This document shows positions 36,768 to 48,910 of a stretch of 64,000 bases of DNA, in pieces. The stretch comes from Paramacrobiotus metropolitanus (lineage: Eukaryota > Tardigrada > Eutardigrada > Parachela > Macrobiotidae). The notes under the pieces are model-generated. The model searched no databases. It was given only the letters and a program-made list of their open reading frames with translations, and had not been told where the DNA came from. The stretch covers positions 992,001 through 1,056,000 of the forward strand of contig NW_026570229.1 of assembly GCF_019649055.1 (NCBI RefSeq), in the 5' to 3' direction. The position numbers and the translations under genes are program-made. The stretch's first letter is position 1. Every line of letters begins with the position of its first letter.

Positions 36768-37544
36768 AATACTTCAGCTGGTTTCTGGCTAGTCAGTTTT
36801 CATTAGATTGTCGGCATGGAGCATGAATATCACTGGAAGATTACTTTTGCGGCCTTTAATAACGAAGTTGTTCGTTGATTTCTAGCACAAAGATGGTACG
36901 TTTATCAAAGACGTCTACCACCGGTTTCTAGTATGCAGTTTTTAATATCTATTGGGCTGGAAGATACAAAAAAGGATGAAAAGGAACATTTTTTCTGGTC
37001 GCGATTTCAATTTAAACACAAACTTCAGATAACCCAAGCAAATTTATATCCATCAAAATTTTTGAAGCATGCATGATACTTGCCTAAATTGTTTTAACCG
37101 TATTACTCTTTCCTTCGGTACTCCTACTTTACACTCCATCCCCATGTATTCCGTATGTATTTTGTTCTGTTGAGTTTCTTTTTGAGTTCCGTATTCCGAA
37201 ATATATATAATATATAGTGCGAATATCGTCTATGTATCTCATCTGGGCTTGTAAGTTATTATTTTTAGAACAACTGCTTTGGCTTCGCCTGCGCGAGTAC
37301 ATGTGTACCGGTATATGCCATAAAATTATGCGCATATTCTACCTTTCTCCAGAGCATAAATTTTGCTGATAAGTTCACCATTGCAGTACTTGTACTGTAC
37401 TCGCCATCAATCAATGAAACTGCACAACTACTACCCACAACAGAAACATTTAAATAATTTAGTTTCTACGTAACAATTTAAACGTGACCTCGCGTATTCA
37501 AAATACTGCTATTGTTCCAAGCGCTACCACCAGGCACCAGTCGA
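36768..37544. other. 3' flank of the 29 kb copy
   Basis: Starts with the family's 3' flank (TTCAGCTGGTTTCTGGCTAG, GTCGGCATGGAGCATGA). It continues as AT-rich sequence resembling 26520-26940 and holds no supported gene. Confidence 0.4.
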
Positions 37545-37651
37545 AAACCTGAAGAATATCAGAATCACTGGAGTAACTAGCATGGGAAACGCGGCTTCAG
37601 TTTTAGGAACAATGGATGGAGTTGAAAAGTTTATTGAACTCTTTCTGTTGT
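37545..37651 (+). mobile_element. LINE tail remnant, + strand
   Basis: The last ~23 codons before the TGA at 37649-37651 read Gly-Asn-Ala-Ala-Ser-Val-Leu-Gly-Thr-Met-Asp-Gly ... Leu-Phe-Leu-Leu. These match the end of the element at 9238 residue by residue in the core. Upstream sequence is degraded and the 5' limit is uncertain. It lies next to a truncated family exon 5. Confidence 0.55.
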
Positions 37652-37739
37652 GATAATTAAGCTTTTTTCATTGTTTGGTTAACTTGTAAATGTTTATTGA
37701 TTTGTACTCTGCCGTCGTTTTATCCTTTTATCCTAATCC

Positions 37740-38143
37740 CGGTAGTCAAGAAGAAACCCGATGCGCAAGGGTCTGTCGTATGCGAGTCCAAGACTTCAAC
37801 ACCGGCCGATGGAGAGCGCTTCTGTATATGTGAGATCGTATTCTGCAACGCTTGGCTCTACATACTGGCCGCCCATTGCTCGGCGATCTGTGGTGTATGG
37901 CTTCCGTATTCCTTGGTGGGTCTTTTCCTGCCCGAACGTCTGCAACTGCCCGGTCTCCTGCTGCTGCTAACGGCCTCCACCGTTTGCATGTACCGCTTCT
38001 TGGTAAAGTCTGTGCAGCAAATGCAGTGCAGTATGCAGTCTATTTGTATTGCGGATGATAACGACCCTGGCATTGGCTGCAAAGACAGTACTGCGATCAA
38101 CGGCCCCGAGCGCCCAGCGATGGAATCGTTTCCAACGAAATAA
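37740..38143 (+). pseudogene. Relic exon 5 of the tandem family (subfamily I type)
   Basis: The frame from about 37750 to the TAA at 38141-38143 carries the C-terminal module: Cys-Ile-Cys-Glu, a hydrophobic helix ending Ala-His-Cys-Ser-Ala-Ile-Cys-Gly, then Leu-Pro-Tyr-Ser-Leu-Val-Gly-Leu-Phe-Leu-Pro-Glu-Arg-Leu-Gln-Leu-Pro and a Leu-rich helix. It ends Pro-Thr-Lys like the copies at 2.7 and 48.9 kb. The 5' part of the exon and all other exons are missing; a LINE tail lies directly upstream. Confidence 0.7.
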
Positions 38144-38803
38144 TTCGGTTTGCTTGCCCCGATGCAGTTGAAATGCTTCGGGCACCGGGCATGATCATTC
38201 AGTAGCACCATAGTAATCGGTTAGATATTTCGTTGGTTTCGTTTCGTTTTAATATTTCGTTTCGTAAGAGTAGAAATCGTAACGGAATTTCCCGCGCAAA
38301 AATTAAGCTTACCATTTTTGGCTAAATACAGAAACGAACGAGCATGAAAATCCAGTTTGGTTTACTATTTTGGTACACCAGTGAATTAAATTTACAGATT
38401 TCAGTTGATGCTTTATGATTGCCCCAGGCACCTGGTGGACATTTTCAAGAATTGTTTTAAAACTTTATTATTTTGTTTTCCGCCAGTACTATCTATGTGG
38501 TCACTCTATACAATTGTGGAGCGGAGCCAAGGAGCAGCATTGCACGTCTGATTGCCATTGTTCATTGACAATATTCTTCAAAATTTTCACTTCTCCGCTT
38601 GATGCCATAATTAACCAGGATGCTGAGCGTCGCTCACTGGAAGCCCATCGTTAGGAATCACGCCCATCCCGTGGTTTCTCATGATCTCATCTGTGCTCTA
38701 GTCCCCCTGCAGTGCTCTGTCCGTCACTTCCGGAACTGAGGTGTCCGCAAACACTTCCATCACATCCGACAACTGGCTTAGTCATACGCGCGTTTTACGT
38801 CCA
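38144..38803. other. Intergenic flank between relic exon 5 and LTR element
   Basis: AT-rich, no gene. It contains another CACTTCCGG...GTGTCCGC block near 38727 resembling the intron-1 blocks. Confidence 0.3.
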
Positions 38804-39108
38804 TGTCTCGGAGAAGCGCTCACGCTGCATAGAGAAAACACAACGAAACCACAACTCCTCGAAAGATCACTTTATTTCTTTGAAATAAAGACTAGAAAAA
38901 GGGCATCATAAACAAATCTCAAGGGAAAAAGGGCATGAAATCATGAGGAAGCTAGGAAACGATGTTAACGGTTCCTAGGCTGGCACTCGAATGGCAAACA
39001 CACGATTTCTCGTGTGTGCAGAATGGCAAAAATGGCAAAAATGGCAAGCCGATGGTGTGGTGAGGCATATGTGCCAATATCCTGTGCTCTATGCACGGCA
39101 CTCTGACA
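38804..39108 (-). repeat. LTR (3' LTR of the minus-strand element)
   Basis: About 305 bp. On the minus strand it starts TGTCAGAG and ends CGAGACA, a short TGTC/GACA inverted end. It contains AAGTTATTTC-like and AATAAAG-bearing sequence. It differs from the right copy at only a few single bases and by one extra copy of an ~11 bp ATGGCAAAA unit. Confidence 0.85.
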
Positions 39109-39897
39109 TGCCACGGGACGGGATGCCGAGGTCCCTTGAGGCTCAAAACAGGAATGAGAAATGAAAGAAATGCATCCTAAATGCAACATAATAAGCAAGA
39201 GCAACTCTTATTATAAAAAAATGTGTCATTTATTCCATCACAGGTTAGTGAGAACACACGCTGCAAAATGCGGCGTAAATTTACACGGCACATTATACTT
39301 TTTACGGCAGTTTATTGCTGTTCATTCAATGCATTTAATGCATCTATATTCTATGCTTAACATAAAGGCCTCGCCTAATACGGTAGACGTAGTCCTTGTT
39401 TCGGCGCTATTGTCGAGCACTCCATCCTTTTCGTCCGGATAGTACAGTGACTCCTTATCGGCACATTATTTGACGGTTTTTTTATCCATGTCCACTGCAG
39501 TGTTATCCAATGGTCGGTATTTCCACTGAAGCGGAGATTACCGTTTGACGAATTTCATTTGCAGTACTCGCTGCTGGATCAGTGTTTACTGTACTGGCTG
39601 GCGCAGCATTTGCTGTCTCCGGTTTTCTGTTCGTTCATCAACGTCCATTGACGTGCAACAAGGTGTGTAATTCCTTGATCTACGGATGGGAATAACCCGG
39701 TTTTGAGACACCTGCTGTGTCCTGAAATAACGATCGTTATGTAATTACGGTATTAAATGCGGGGTAGCATCTCCGTTAATTATTAATACAAGACGCGAGA
39801 TATCGCCTCTCTGCAGTTTTACTTCACTACTTAAGTTATCTCGAACTGGTGTTAATGCGGGGTATCGCGTCTCCGGTGAAGTAAGTACAAAAAGATA

Positions 39898-40962
39898 CTA
39901 TTTTAGTATTTCACGGGGTATCTCAATTACGAGATAATTGATTTTACCAGCGTTAGGTAAATGAGTGTAGCCATTGGCACCTTTGCGCACTCGCAATAAA
40001 AGTCGTTTTCTAACTGCCGGTTTATTAGCGGCATTGCGCTTACCGGTATTTTCCACTGCATTTACAGTTTCCCATTCGTCTTGATTTTCACAATTAATTT
40101 CTTCAGCGATCGCTGAGTTTTCTACTTCTAATGCTGCAGAGTTTTCTGCTGAGGTACGGACCACATCATTAGTGGGGGAATTATTAGCAGAATTATCTGC
40201 GGAGGCACGGACTACCTCATTCTGGGGGAGTTCAGTCAAATTATGATTATCCAATAGATCCTTAATTAATAAGGTTTCGTTCTTTCGGTCTTCTTCTGTG
40301 GTTCTGTATGGCTTTATGCGTTCGCAATTAACGATTCGGATTTCCTCCGATTTATCGGAATTTATCCGTTTTAACTCAACGGCATTCGTGTACGGGAATC
40401 CGATGATTTCCCATGGTTCGATTTCGAATCTACGGCGAAACGATTCCGTCTCCCCTTTCTTCTTCTCTATTTTAAGGATCACCAGATCCCCTATGTTAAA
40501 AGTATCCTCCGATCGACCCTTGCCGAACCGCTCGGCATTTTTCTCAAATTCGTTGCGGATATGCAACTCTGCTATATCGTGAGCACGGCTCAAGTTATAG
40601 CGGAAATCTTCCATGTATTCGCGAATTGTCGCATGGTCGGGTGGCAGGTTCGTTTTGGTTTCTGTGTCTGCAGGAATAACCTGCTCTCTACCGTATAACA
40701 TAAAATATGGCGACATATTTGTCGTCTTATTTGCTACTCGGTTTTTTCCGGCGATTACAAAAGGGAGGACTTTGTCCCAATTACGTTCCCGGCCATCACT
40801 AGCGTACATCGCGAGTGAGTCGGCTATTGTCTGCATTTGTCTTTCGACAAGTCCACGTCCGATCGGATGATACGCAGCACCAAAATGGTGCTGTATTCTT
40901 AATCTTTTATTTATTGCTTCCAATAAATGATTGTGGAAGTGTGTTCCTCTATCGGTGTTCAA
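39898..40962 (-). pseudogene. Integrase, C-terminal part of pol
   Basis: A 354-codon frame begins within the integrase catalytic core. Asn-Thr-Asp-Arg-Gly-Thr-His-Phe carries the second catalytic Asp, and the glutamate follows in the Gly-Leu-Val-Glu-Arg region. Then come a GPY/F-like C-terminal module (Glu-Pro-Trp-Glu-Ile-Ile-Gly) and a long acidic/Asn-rich tail. The zinc-binding N-terminus and first catalytic Asp are missing, as is everything between protease linker and core. The join is marked by a duplicated ACCTCAGATATT at 40965-40995. Neither strand here shows a Tyr-x-Asp-Asp reverse transcriptase motif. Confidence 0.75.
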
Positions 40963-41080
40963 TATCTGAGGTGTTGCTTAATATCTGAGGTGTTTATTAT
41001 TCAGTGGTTTAACCACTCCTTCCATCGGCCGTATACGCCGCTCAATGTACATATGCGGACTAGGAAGAAATAAAAATTTG

Positions 41081-42583
41081 TCAGTATCGAATTTCGTCTG
41101 CATCGAAATGGACATTCACTGTCGCCCAATTAGTACCCGGATTAATTAATAATTTTTCGCCGGCGAAGACTTTGATAGGCTTAGCGCGTGTACCGCGGTA
41201 AGAAGGGTTAATGATCGGGGACTGGGAAAATTCCCAAGTCGGTAATTCATTAGTGGTCTCGGCAGAATCAGTGGGCCCTACCAATTCTGCATTTACGATA
41301 ATTAGATTATTAGGATCCGGTACTACTTCGATGTTAGCTTGATTAATTAAATTATTATTAGTTTCATTAGTAGCGGCAGTATCGAGGGTATTCCTCACTA
41401 CGGTGGACGGATCGTCTTTTAAAAATTCAACTACACGCGCCATTGGCGCAAAACTAACTGACCGATTATGGTTTGCTATGGTTTTTACAACCGTTTCATT
41501 AGCGTAATTATCAAGTGGTTTACACTCCTTCAACTGGTACGGCAATACCGGTAATTTACGTCTCGTTAACTGCGCTAATACGCGCAACGGTGTACGCAAT
41601 ACATACGGTAGTGGTATTTTAAGATATTTAAATATTTCGATCAGATATTTCTGTTTTTCTTCCAACACGTTATATTCCGCTTTGTATTGCTTTGCAAGGT
41701 TAACTACGATTTCTCTTGCTTTCGCAGAGTCAATACCGGGTACCGGTATTTCATCATCCATAAACAGGTACATTATATTTGTACCATCCTCTTTAGCCTT
41801 AATTAATTCCTGTATTTCTTTTACGAGTACTCTGTACTCTGCCCAAAGGCGCCGAAAGGTAGCTTTCGCTACTAACCTGATTTTTGGTGATTTTTTTAAC
41901 ACCGATTTACGGATAGTATACTCTTCTGATTTATTTACCGTGGCATTTGCCACGGGTATCGGGAAGACTTTGCTCCCTATTGGTACGGTTTCTTCCTGTG
42001 CGGCCTCTTGTGCCAATGCTATTGGTTCGCCAGTAATTTCTCCCGCTACCACGGGTATCGGGGAGACTTTCTCCTCTACGGTGTTTGTCGTTTATATAAC
42101 AGGCGACACTGATTCATTTATTAACGGGTCTGTATTTCCGTCTGGTTGGTACTCTAGATAACGTATTTTGTTGTTCCGTACTGCATAAAAAGTATGCTGT
42201 AGAAAGTCCTGGCCTAGCAAGACTTTGATTTCGTCGGTCGTCGGTTTAATATAAACCGAATGGATGGCTTCAAAATCGCGTATTTTAACGATTATCCGAC
42301 AATAATGCGTTACTAAAAAGCCGCGCACTCCGCCAATACCACGGATATGCAAAGATTTAGTTAATGGAATTTTCGCGGCGCATATTTCCGTAGCAAATTC
42401 GCTAGAGATTAGCGAGGTTTCTGCTCCTGTATCTATCATTACTGGCGCTTCGCGCCCGTTTATAGTTGCATTTAACATTAGTGGGTGTGCGCGTCTAGGT
42501 TCAGTGTAATTAATTACAGCGGTACAGAAGTTAATAGTAGCATTGCTACTATCCGATGATTCATCGGGTTCAACGATTCGCAA
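41081..42583 (-). pseudogene. pol N-terminal part: aspartic protease plus linker, in-frame stop
   Basis: The frame from 42583 encodes a retropepsin-like domain with Met-Ile-Asp-Thr-Gly-Ala-Glu-Thr-Ser and a downstream Leu-Gly-Gln-Asp-Phe-Leu, the conserved C-terminal protease signature. It reaches an in-frame TAA at 42092-42094. The same frame reopens and runs from about 42052 to 41081 (323 codons) with a basic, helix-rich stretch and a segment of unknown function. The frame is offset by -1 relative to gag, as in many retroelements that use -1 frameshifting. It ends where reverse transcriptase would be expected. Confidence 0.7.
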
Positions 42584-42651
42584 TCCGTTGATTGTGATTA
42601 TTTCAGTTTTGTCCGGCGGTTTGGGCGGATTCGGGTCAGTAAAGCCGGAAT

Positions 42652-45171
42652 TTACCGCCCTTCCTCGTTTTCCTGATCAGCCAAACCCGAAAACGGATTA
42701 TTATCCGGTAACGGTGATCCAGGCGTCGGACGTATCCGATCCTCTACTGGGCCGATACTCTGGCGGGAATTACTCCTCTGTCTGGCCGGCGAATTAGGTT
42801 CGCTTCCTGATTGACTGCCATTACGGCGCTGGTAGAAATCGGCGGCATATCGCCGATTTCCAGTCTCTGGGTCGTGATACGCTAGGTAGGTTGGATTTTC
42901 GCATCGCGGTTTATCGCGAAACTGACATTCGCGGAAGTAATGCCCGCACAAATCGCAGTGCTGGCAGTACTTCACCACTCTATTGCCACGCAAAGTTTTC
43001 TGCAAGGCTGGTGACCAATCGGTTGCTTCCTGTATTCTACTAATATTATTTGCCCACTGCTCTTTACGAGGCGGTGTGCGACTATCTTCTCCACTATTTC
43101 GAATATCGCTGCTTTCAGCTTTGCTGATATTACTACGGATATTACCGGTATTATTGTTACGGTTACCGTAACTCGGTTTTCCACTGTTCTTACTGCTTGG
43201 CCGCGGCGGGCTGGCCGCCGCTGCCGCGTACGATTTTGGTTGGACTTGTGCAGTTCGCACATTGACTACATCGGCATCTCTATCCTGTTTGCGTCGGACA
43301 TTCCCGACTGGAATAACGTATTTTTCCGGATTATTAGATGACAAATACCGTAATATCTCGAGAAATCTCTCGGGAGTATCAGGTCGCATGACTTCCATTT
43401 TATCATGGAGTTTCTCATGGGACTTTAGTCCACGCATTAGGAATGATACGAACTGTTCGGGTGTGCCATTAAACCCAGCGCGATCGCGCAAAGTCATCAT
43501 GGCCTGGTAGTAACTTTCCAGAGTTTCCTGGCCAGGTCGGTAGTTACGATTTGTTAGCTCTGCTTACGCGTTAACTGATCGCTTTGAATCGCCAAATCTG
43601 GCGATTAACTGCTGTTTCCATTCACGATATGTTGTGGGTGCCGCGTTAGAGGTGATCAACCCATTGTACCATACAATGGCTTCATCCTTTAGGCAATACG
43701 CCAGCTCCGTAATTTTCCTCTCGTCGGTAGTCCACCGATTTGCGGTGGCTGCGTGATCAAATTTTATTATAAAACTATCGATGTCTTCTTTGCTACCATT
43801 GTAGCTGGGACGCGGTACGGGCTGTCGCATCACTTCAGCCAAGTCCGATTTCCTAACAGGGCTTACTGTCCTACTTTGTCCGATGCCTGCTCGCTGAATC
43901 TCTTCCCGCAAAATACTGCGGATAAACTGCTGTTTGTCAGCACTCGGCATTTCCCGGGAACCACTCTCGTTCATTGCCGAGGGTGTATGTTGTGTCCGAG
44001 ACAATTGCGTCTCTTCGGTATTTACGGCGTATGCTCTACTGAGCGGTCGCTCGCCGTATTCTACGGCTTCTGGATTCATCTGTCGATCGTACAGCGTTCG
44101 ATAATCTTTTGCTAGAGAATTGAATTTCCCAATTAGGGATTTATGTTCGGTCTGGCTCTCGTGCAGCATAGACTGCACGTTCTTCAGATCCGTCATTTGA
44201 TTAAAGTTGTTAGTCTTTAATCGCTGGTTCTCCTGCCACACTTGATCAAGCATGGTGTCTTTCTCAGTTAATTGCTGATTCATATCGGAATTTCTAGCAC
44301 GTGCTTCGTCTACTTTTGCTTTTAATTCGGCAATTGCCGCATCCCTTTCACCTATTACAGCCCGCAAGCCCAATACAATTTTCTCCATATTTTTAAAGGA
44401 GCTGTGGGCGTGCTGGTACTGGTTTTTGTGGTGTTGGACTTCGTCCTCAGCTACTTCTAGCTTCCTCTGCAGATCTTTAATCACTACCCGGTTTGCCGAA
44501 ATTGTTTCGGTCGCTTGTTTCAATTCCACAATAGTGGAACCTGTTGTCGGCTTAGCCGCAGAGTTTAACAATTCGTTTAAATTAGCGGTATATGATTGCG
44601 TCTTACGCAATGTACTCGGTATCACTGTCACGGGTTCCTCTTCTTCTTCCGTCGTTGCGGATTTATTCAACTCGCTTTCGCTTACTTGAGAAAACGACCC
44701 TGTTGTGGCCGTTGACTCTGTGGTACTATCAGAGCGTTCTGGTGCTGCTGCACGTTCTTCTTCCCGATTATCGGGATTAACTTGTCGGACCTTATCTGGA
44801 GTTAGCGGCCTGAAGAACAACTGATCAGGCGGCTCCATTACTGGTGTGTCAAGGAGACTATCTCCTTGATCCATTACGGTCGCTTTACGCGGTTTACGGG
44901 GTTTATCTTCCAAAACTTTGTGGGTAATTTCCACACCTGCTTCTTTTAACTGGTGTGTCTTGCTACGGGTCACTTTATCCTGTTGCGTATCCTTGCTCGT
45001 GCCAGCCTTTGCTGGATCGTCTGTTATCCCTTTGAGAACCTTACTGGCTGATTTAATCACATCTTCTACGCCTTGTTTCAGCCTGTCAATGGCTGGTTGT
45101 TTTCTAGTCGGAGAACGATGTATCGGCATTATGCCGTCTACCGCGGTGTTGCTAAATTCAAAGAATACCAA
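42652..45171 (-). pseudogene. gag, interrupted by one in-frame stop
   Basis: One reading frame spans 840 codons except for a TAA at 43564-43566. Upstream of the stop are a charged N-terminal part, a long coiled-coil region (roughly codons 210-360) and the beginning of a retrotransposon gag domain (Pro-Ser-Tyr-Asn-Gly, Trp-Tyr-Asn-Gly, Trp-Lys-Gln-Gln-Leu). The gag domain continues directly after the stop (Tyr-Arg-Pro-Gly-Gln-Glu-Thr-Leu-Glu-Ser-Tyr-Tyr). A CCHC zinc knuckle follows (Cys-x2-Cys-x4-His-x4-Cys) and then a Ser/Pro/Asn-rich end. Continuity of the domain across the TAA favours a nonsense mutation over two genes. Confidence 0.8.
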
Positions 45172-45963
45172 ACGGTAATAATCTCCGTCAAATTCTAGAC
45201 TTATCTTATGTAAAGTACAGAGCTGCTTTGCAGCTTACGGTTTGCACAGTAGGAAAATTGGCCTGGGCAGCTATGAATGGCCTGCTTCACGCAATTCTAT
45301 TGAGCTGCTCTGCAGCTTTACCCACACAAAAGACGGCTATCGCTGATAAAGATCAGCTAGTTCCTTGACATAACGTTCAAATAGAATCAGGAAATCCGCT
45401 CTGTGAAGCCATCGCTCCGCTGCAAATAACCTTTAACGATTGTTCCCTCAATAAATTATTAATAGTTTCGGATGGAACATCGTTCCTTTTCACAAAAGGA
45501 TATCGTCCAGGTAGACTGTAACAATATCTGTTACAATAACTTTCACTACTCTACCATCTATCACAATGGCCAAGACTTTCTTCATTTTAATCGCAAATTA
45601 ACTGCACGGTGTTCAATTATTCGAAAACAATCGTTTTCTTCCTTCCTTGTTTTCTCAAAATAGCTATATCTATTCTCTGGACAGAAATAATCCGTCTGTT
45701 TGGGAATTAATCCTGTGAACTCTAAATTCTAGGCTTAATGCCTACCACTTTGGTACGCTATCCGCGGTTCTTCTCCTTGCTGGCGGCCGCGTGCCTTCCG
45801 AACCAGCGACGCTCCTTGCTTCTGAACTGGGGGAGTTCTTCCGCTGCTGGTTGTTCTTTGCTGGCTATCGCTGGTGAACCGAGGTCTCCACTGAAGGAAG
45901 GGAAACTTCTGTGTCACGGCGTGGTCAGTGTAACGAGTGCAAAACTGAGGGAATGACAGGGAT

Positions 45964-45981
45964 CTTATGGCATCTCCACCA
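45964..45981 (-). promoter_or_regulatory. Probable tRNA primer-binding site of the LTR element
   Basis: Read on the minus strand, the sequence right after the 5' LTR is TGGTGGAGATGCCATAAG. It starts with TGG, the complement of a tRNA 3' CCA end, as expected for priming of minus-strand DNA synthesis. The tRNA identity cannot be set from sequence alone. Confidence 0.6.
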
Positions 45982-46275
45982 TCTCGGAGAAGCGCTCACG
46001 CTGTATAGAGAAAACACAACGAAACCACAACTCCTCGAAAGATAACTTTATTTCTTTGAAATAAAGACTAGAAAAATGGCATCATAAACAAATCTCAAGG
46101 GAAAAAGGGCATGAAATCATGAGGAAGCTAGGAAACGATGTTAACGGTTCCTAGGCTGGCACTCGAATGGCAAACACACGATTTCTCGTGTGTGCAGAAT
46201 GGCAAAAATGGCAAGCCGATGGTGTGGTGAGGCATATGTGCCAATATCCTGTGCTCTATGCACGGCACTCTGACA
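45982..46275 (-). repeat. LTR (5' LTR of the minus-strand element)
   Basis: About 294 bp, nearly identical to 38804-39108 apart from a few substitutions and one missing ~11 bp unit. Its inner end lacks the final CA and directly adjoins the primer-binding site. Confidence 0.85.
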
Positions 46276-48910
46276 TATGTACCCGTGTTTTGTCAAATGC
46301 ATATGGCAAATAATAATAAACGAAAGTGGCTTTAGTCTCTGACGGAGTATCTAAAACACTGAATCTCATAACGTGTTATCAATTTCGTCTCTGTTAATTT
46401 TGTACTGTTTGTTATGTTATTCCCGAAATAATTGGCATTAATTCCTCTGGGGGATCCTGTCGCGATCGACATACAAAACATACAAAGTCTGGCCAGTCGG
46501 CAAAAGAACGTTCTTTTAATGGCCGTGAATTTAATTTGCTGGACTTCGTTGGCTCTCATTGGTTTAGTTTAGTGTATTCATGGAGCAGACAAACCCTCCA
46601 GGCACTCACGAGTCTGGTCAGTAGTGATTTCACAGTCCAACAACAAAGAAAAGTTTACAGAAAATGTTTTTGGCTTTGAGCATAGGCAGGTAGGTCAGAA
46701 GACTCAGATCAAAGCCACAGCAAATCAAATCGGTACAACGTCCGGATCCCATTACTTTATGAAACAAATCTATTGAAACCTTTATCCCTCACTGCCAGGT
46801 CGTGTTTCCAATCCACAGTTTTGCCGCAGGTACAATAAGGCGTTCTTTCCGGCGGAAGTCAGACCTCGCGCTGATGTCCGTGAACGGGACGAGATCACAC
46901 TTGCATGATGGAACATCAAAACTGTGGCGGCTGCGGATCTTATACATACAGCCGCACTGCTTCCTTCTGGCGCCATCGCTCGACTGTTTATTGCAACGGC
47001 AGGCAGGTAACCCATTAATAACTAGGATCTATTCTAGCGTGGGAGTTTAAACCTGGCTGGGATTATGCTCTACGGCTCGTACAGCTGCGGTGTTACCGCA
47101 CCGTATCATCGGTGACTGTCCGTAGGGCGGCGTTCTGTCACTGCATCAGCTTCTGCTCTAAATAATAAAAACGGCAGCACCGGCACTAGGGAATCAAGAT
47201 AATAAAATTAACAGTATCTCTGCTGGAAATACAGCGTATCTTACCTGCAGCATATATTGGGTATTCTTCTCATTTATGTTAACTGGCTGCTTGAATAAAA
47301 TATCGTTTTATGAGCGGACGGAGTTTTGTAAGATGTACAGATAACAGATACGTTGTGCTCTTGTCGGCTATCGGAATTCCGAAGCGTTCACTTCACAGCA
47401 GGCCATTCCGTAGCACAAAGTGTCAAACAAAATACAGTATGCCAATCACTTCCGGCGCGCAAACTACCAACCGCCTCGGTGCGGAAGCTTTAAGCGATAC
47501 AGGCAGTAGCCGTAAAACTGCAGGATGCACCTATACCAGTCATAATGAGTCATTTCAAAAATCATGTACCACTTGCTTTCCACTAAAATTATGGTCATAA
47601 ATCATAACTCCTATTCAAAATAAGAAAGCAAGTGATTCTATGTACAAAGCTTTATATCACACCATGTTATTTAATGAATTTATAGTTCTTACATCCAGGT
47701 TGGCTGAAATAAAAGCGCCCGATTTAATTTTTCTAATTTAACGCCTGGGCCATTTGAGCAGAATCGGCGGACCATAGACGCCAACGTTTTCTTTCCTGTT
47801 TTTTTCTACGTACAAACGTACTTGGATTATATCGCACTTGCAGGTTTGTACGTGTAACAGTATTTAAAGGCATTTTGTAAATTTTATAGTTTATAGCTGA
47901 AATGTTTAACGGGTTACTTCTGAATTAAAATCGTGTAGTTAAGCGCAGTACTTCTGTAACTTTAAAATTCAGTCTATTAAGCCTCATGAACTACTTATAA
48001 AGAGCTGAGTTCCCTTTTTATATGATCACATATACTTGGCGTTGTACATAACATTAGCATGTTAATGATGTTATTAAAACCGTGTGGAGGTCGCGTATAA
48101 GAATTTGTAAAACCGGGTCTCTTCTCATTGTGTGCTACACCATGGTAGAAACTATCACATTGTCTTACGCATATAAGTGCTGTTGCGTAAGACGTTCTGC
48201 ATCGTCCTATGGTGCTTCCGGACGCCAAATATATATTCAGGAATTATACGGAATGATTTGAGATTATCTAGTATTTCCAGTGCGACGGTATTGATGAATT
48301 CACGAGTAACAGTAATTCAAAAGTTATGACTATCATGCTTTCATGCAAAATTATTAAAATTCAGATACGGTGTTCTATGAAGTCTTTGTAAGAAAGTGAA
48401 AAGGACCAACGTAAGCAAAAGCCAGTTCTAAAAAACATAAAATTTGAAAAGTCCGTGTTTTCTTGCAATTTTGACTTCATTTTTAATATCCTTTAAAAAG
48501 AAGCTGTCTCACAAGACAAGCGAGAATCCATTGCTTTTAGTACTTATGCAAACGAGATCTAAACGGTTAACATGATCTCGCAATGTAGTACGATGTACGA
48601 CAATGTATAATCGCCCTACAAGCCCCATGTAGAGAGATCCTGCTGCAGATAGCCTGAATATTGTCAGTTGAATAGCGGTCGAGGCACAAAATTTTTAACG
48701 CTGTCCTATTTTCACTCATTCGACCCAATTTTCTTTAATTACGGTTATTACTGGAAATGGAACAAGGGCATTCATTAGAATGAAATGGATCAATAACGCA
48801 TAGTTACTGTATTTGATCCAACTGTCCGTAGCAGCGCGTCCGGTACATGTAGGCTTGAAGCGCGAGGTTCCACAGACTGTTCGGAATGTTTACTGTATCA
48901 CATCTTGTAG
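46276..48910. other. Upstream region / intron 1 remnant of the 48.9 kb copy
   Basis: No exon 1 of the family can be found here, although an intron-1 type block (about 47427-47500: TCAAACAAAATAC ... CACTTCCGGCGCGCAAAC ... CCGCCTCGGTG) is present. A stretch near 46996-47060 recurs at 35497. A GC-richer piece (46790-46990) has open frames on both strands but no recognisable domain. Confidence 0.4.

Larger units (their letters stand above)
38804..46275 (-). mobile_element. Ty3/gypsy-type LTR retrotransposon lacking reverse transcriptase
   Basis: Near-identical direct repeats bound a 7.5 kb minus-strand element carrying gag, an aspartic protease and the C-terminal part of an integrase, in the order typical of Ty3/gypsy. 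No reverse transcriptase or RNase H is present: the pol frame ends at 41081 and, after about 120 bases, integrase begins part-way through its core. A tRNA-type primer site starting TGGTGGAGATGCC (minus strand) adjoins the right repeat. In-frame TAA codons occur in gag and in pol. No clear target-site duplication was found. As read the element is non-autonomous. Confidence 0.85.

Noticed and set aside
41700-41770. Phe-Met-Asp-Asp string in the LTR element as a reverse transcriptase active site
   Set aside because: The surrounding sequence lacks any other reverse transcriptase motif and the position is inside the post-protease linker.
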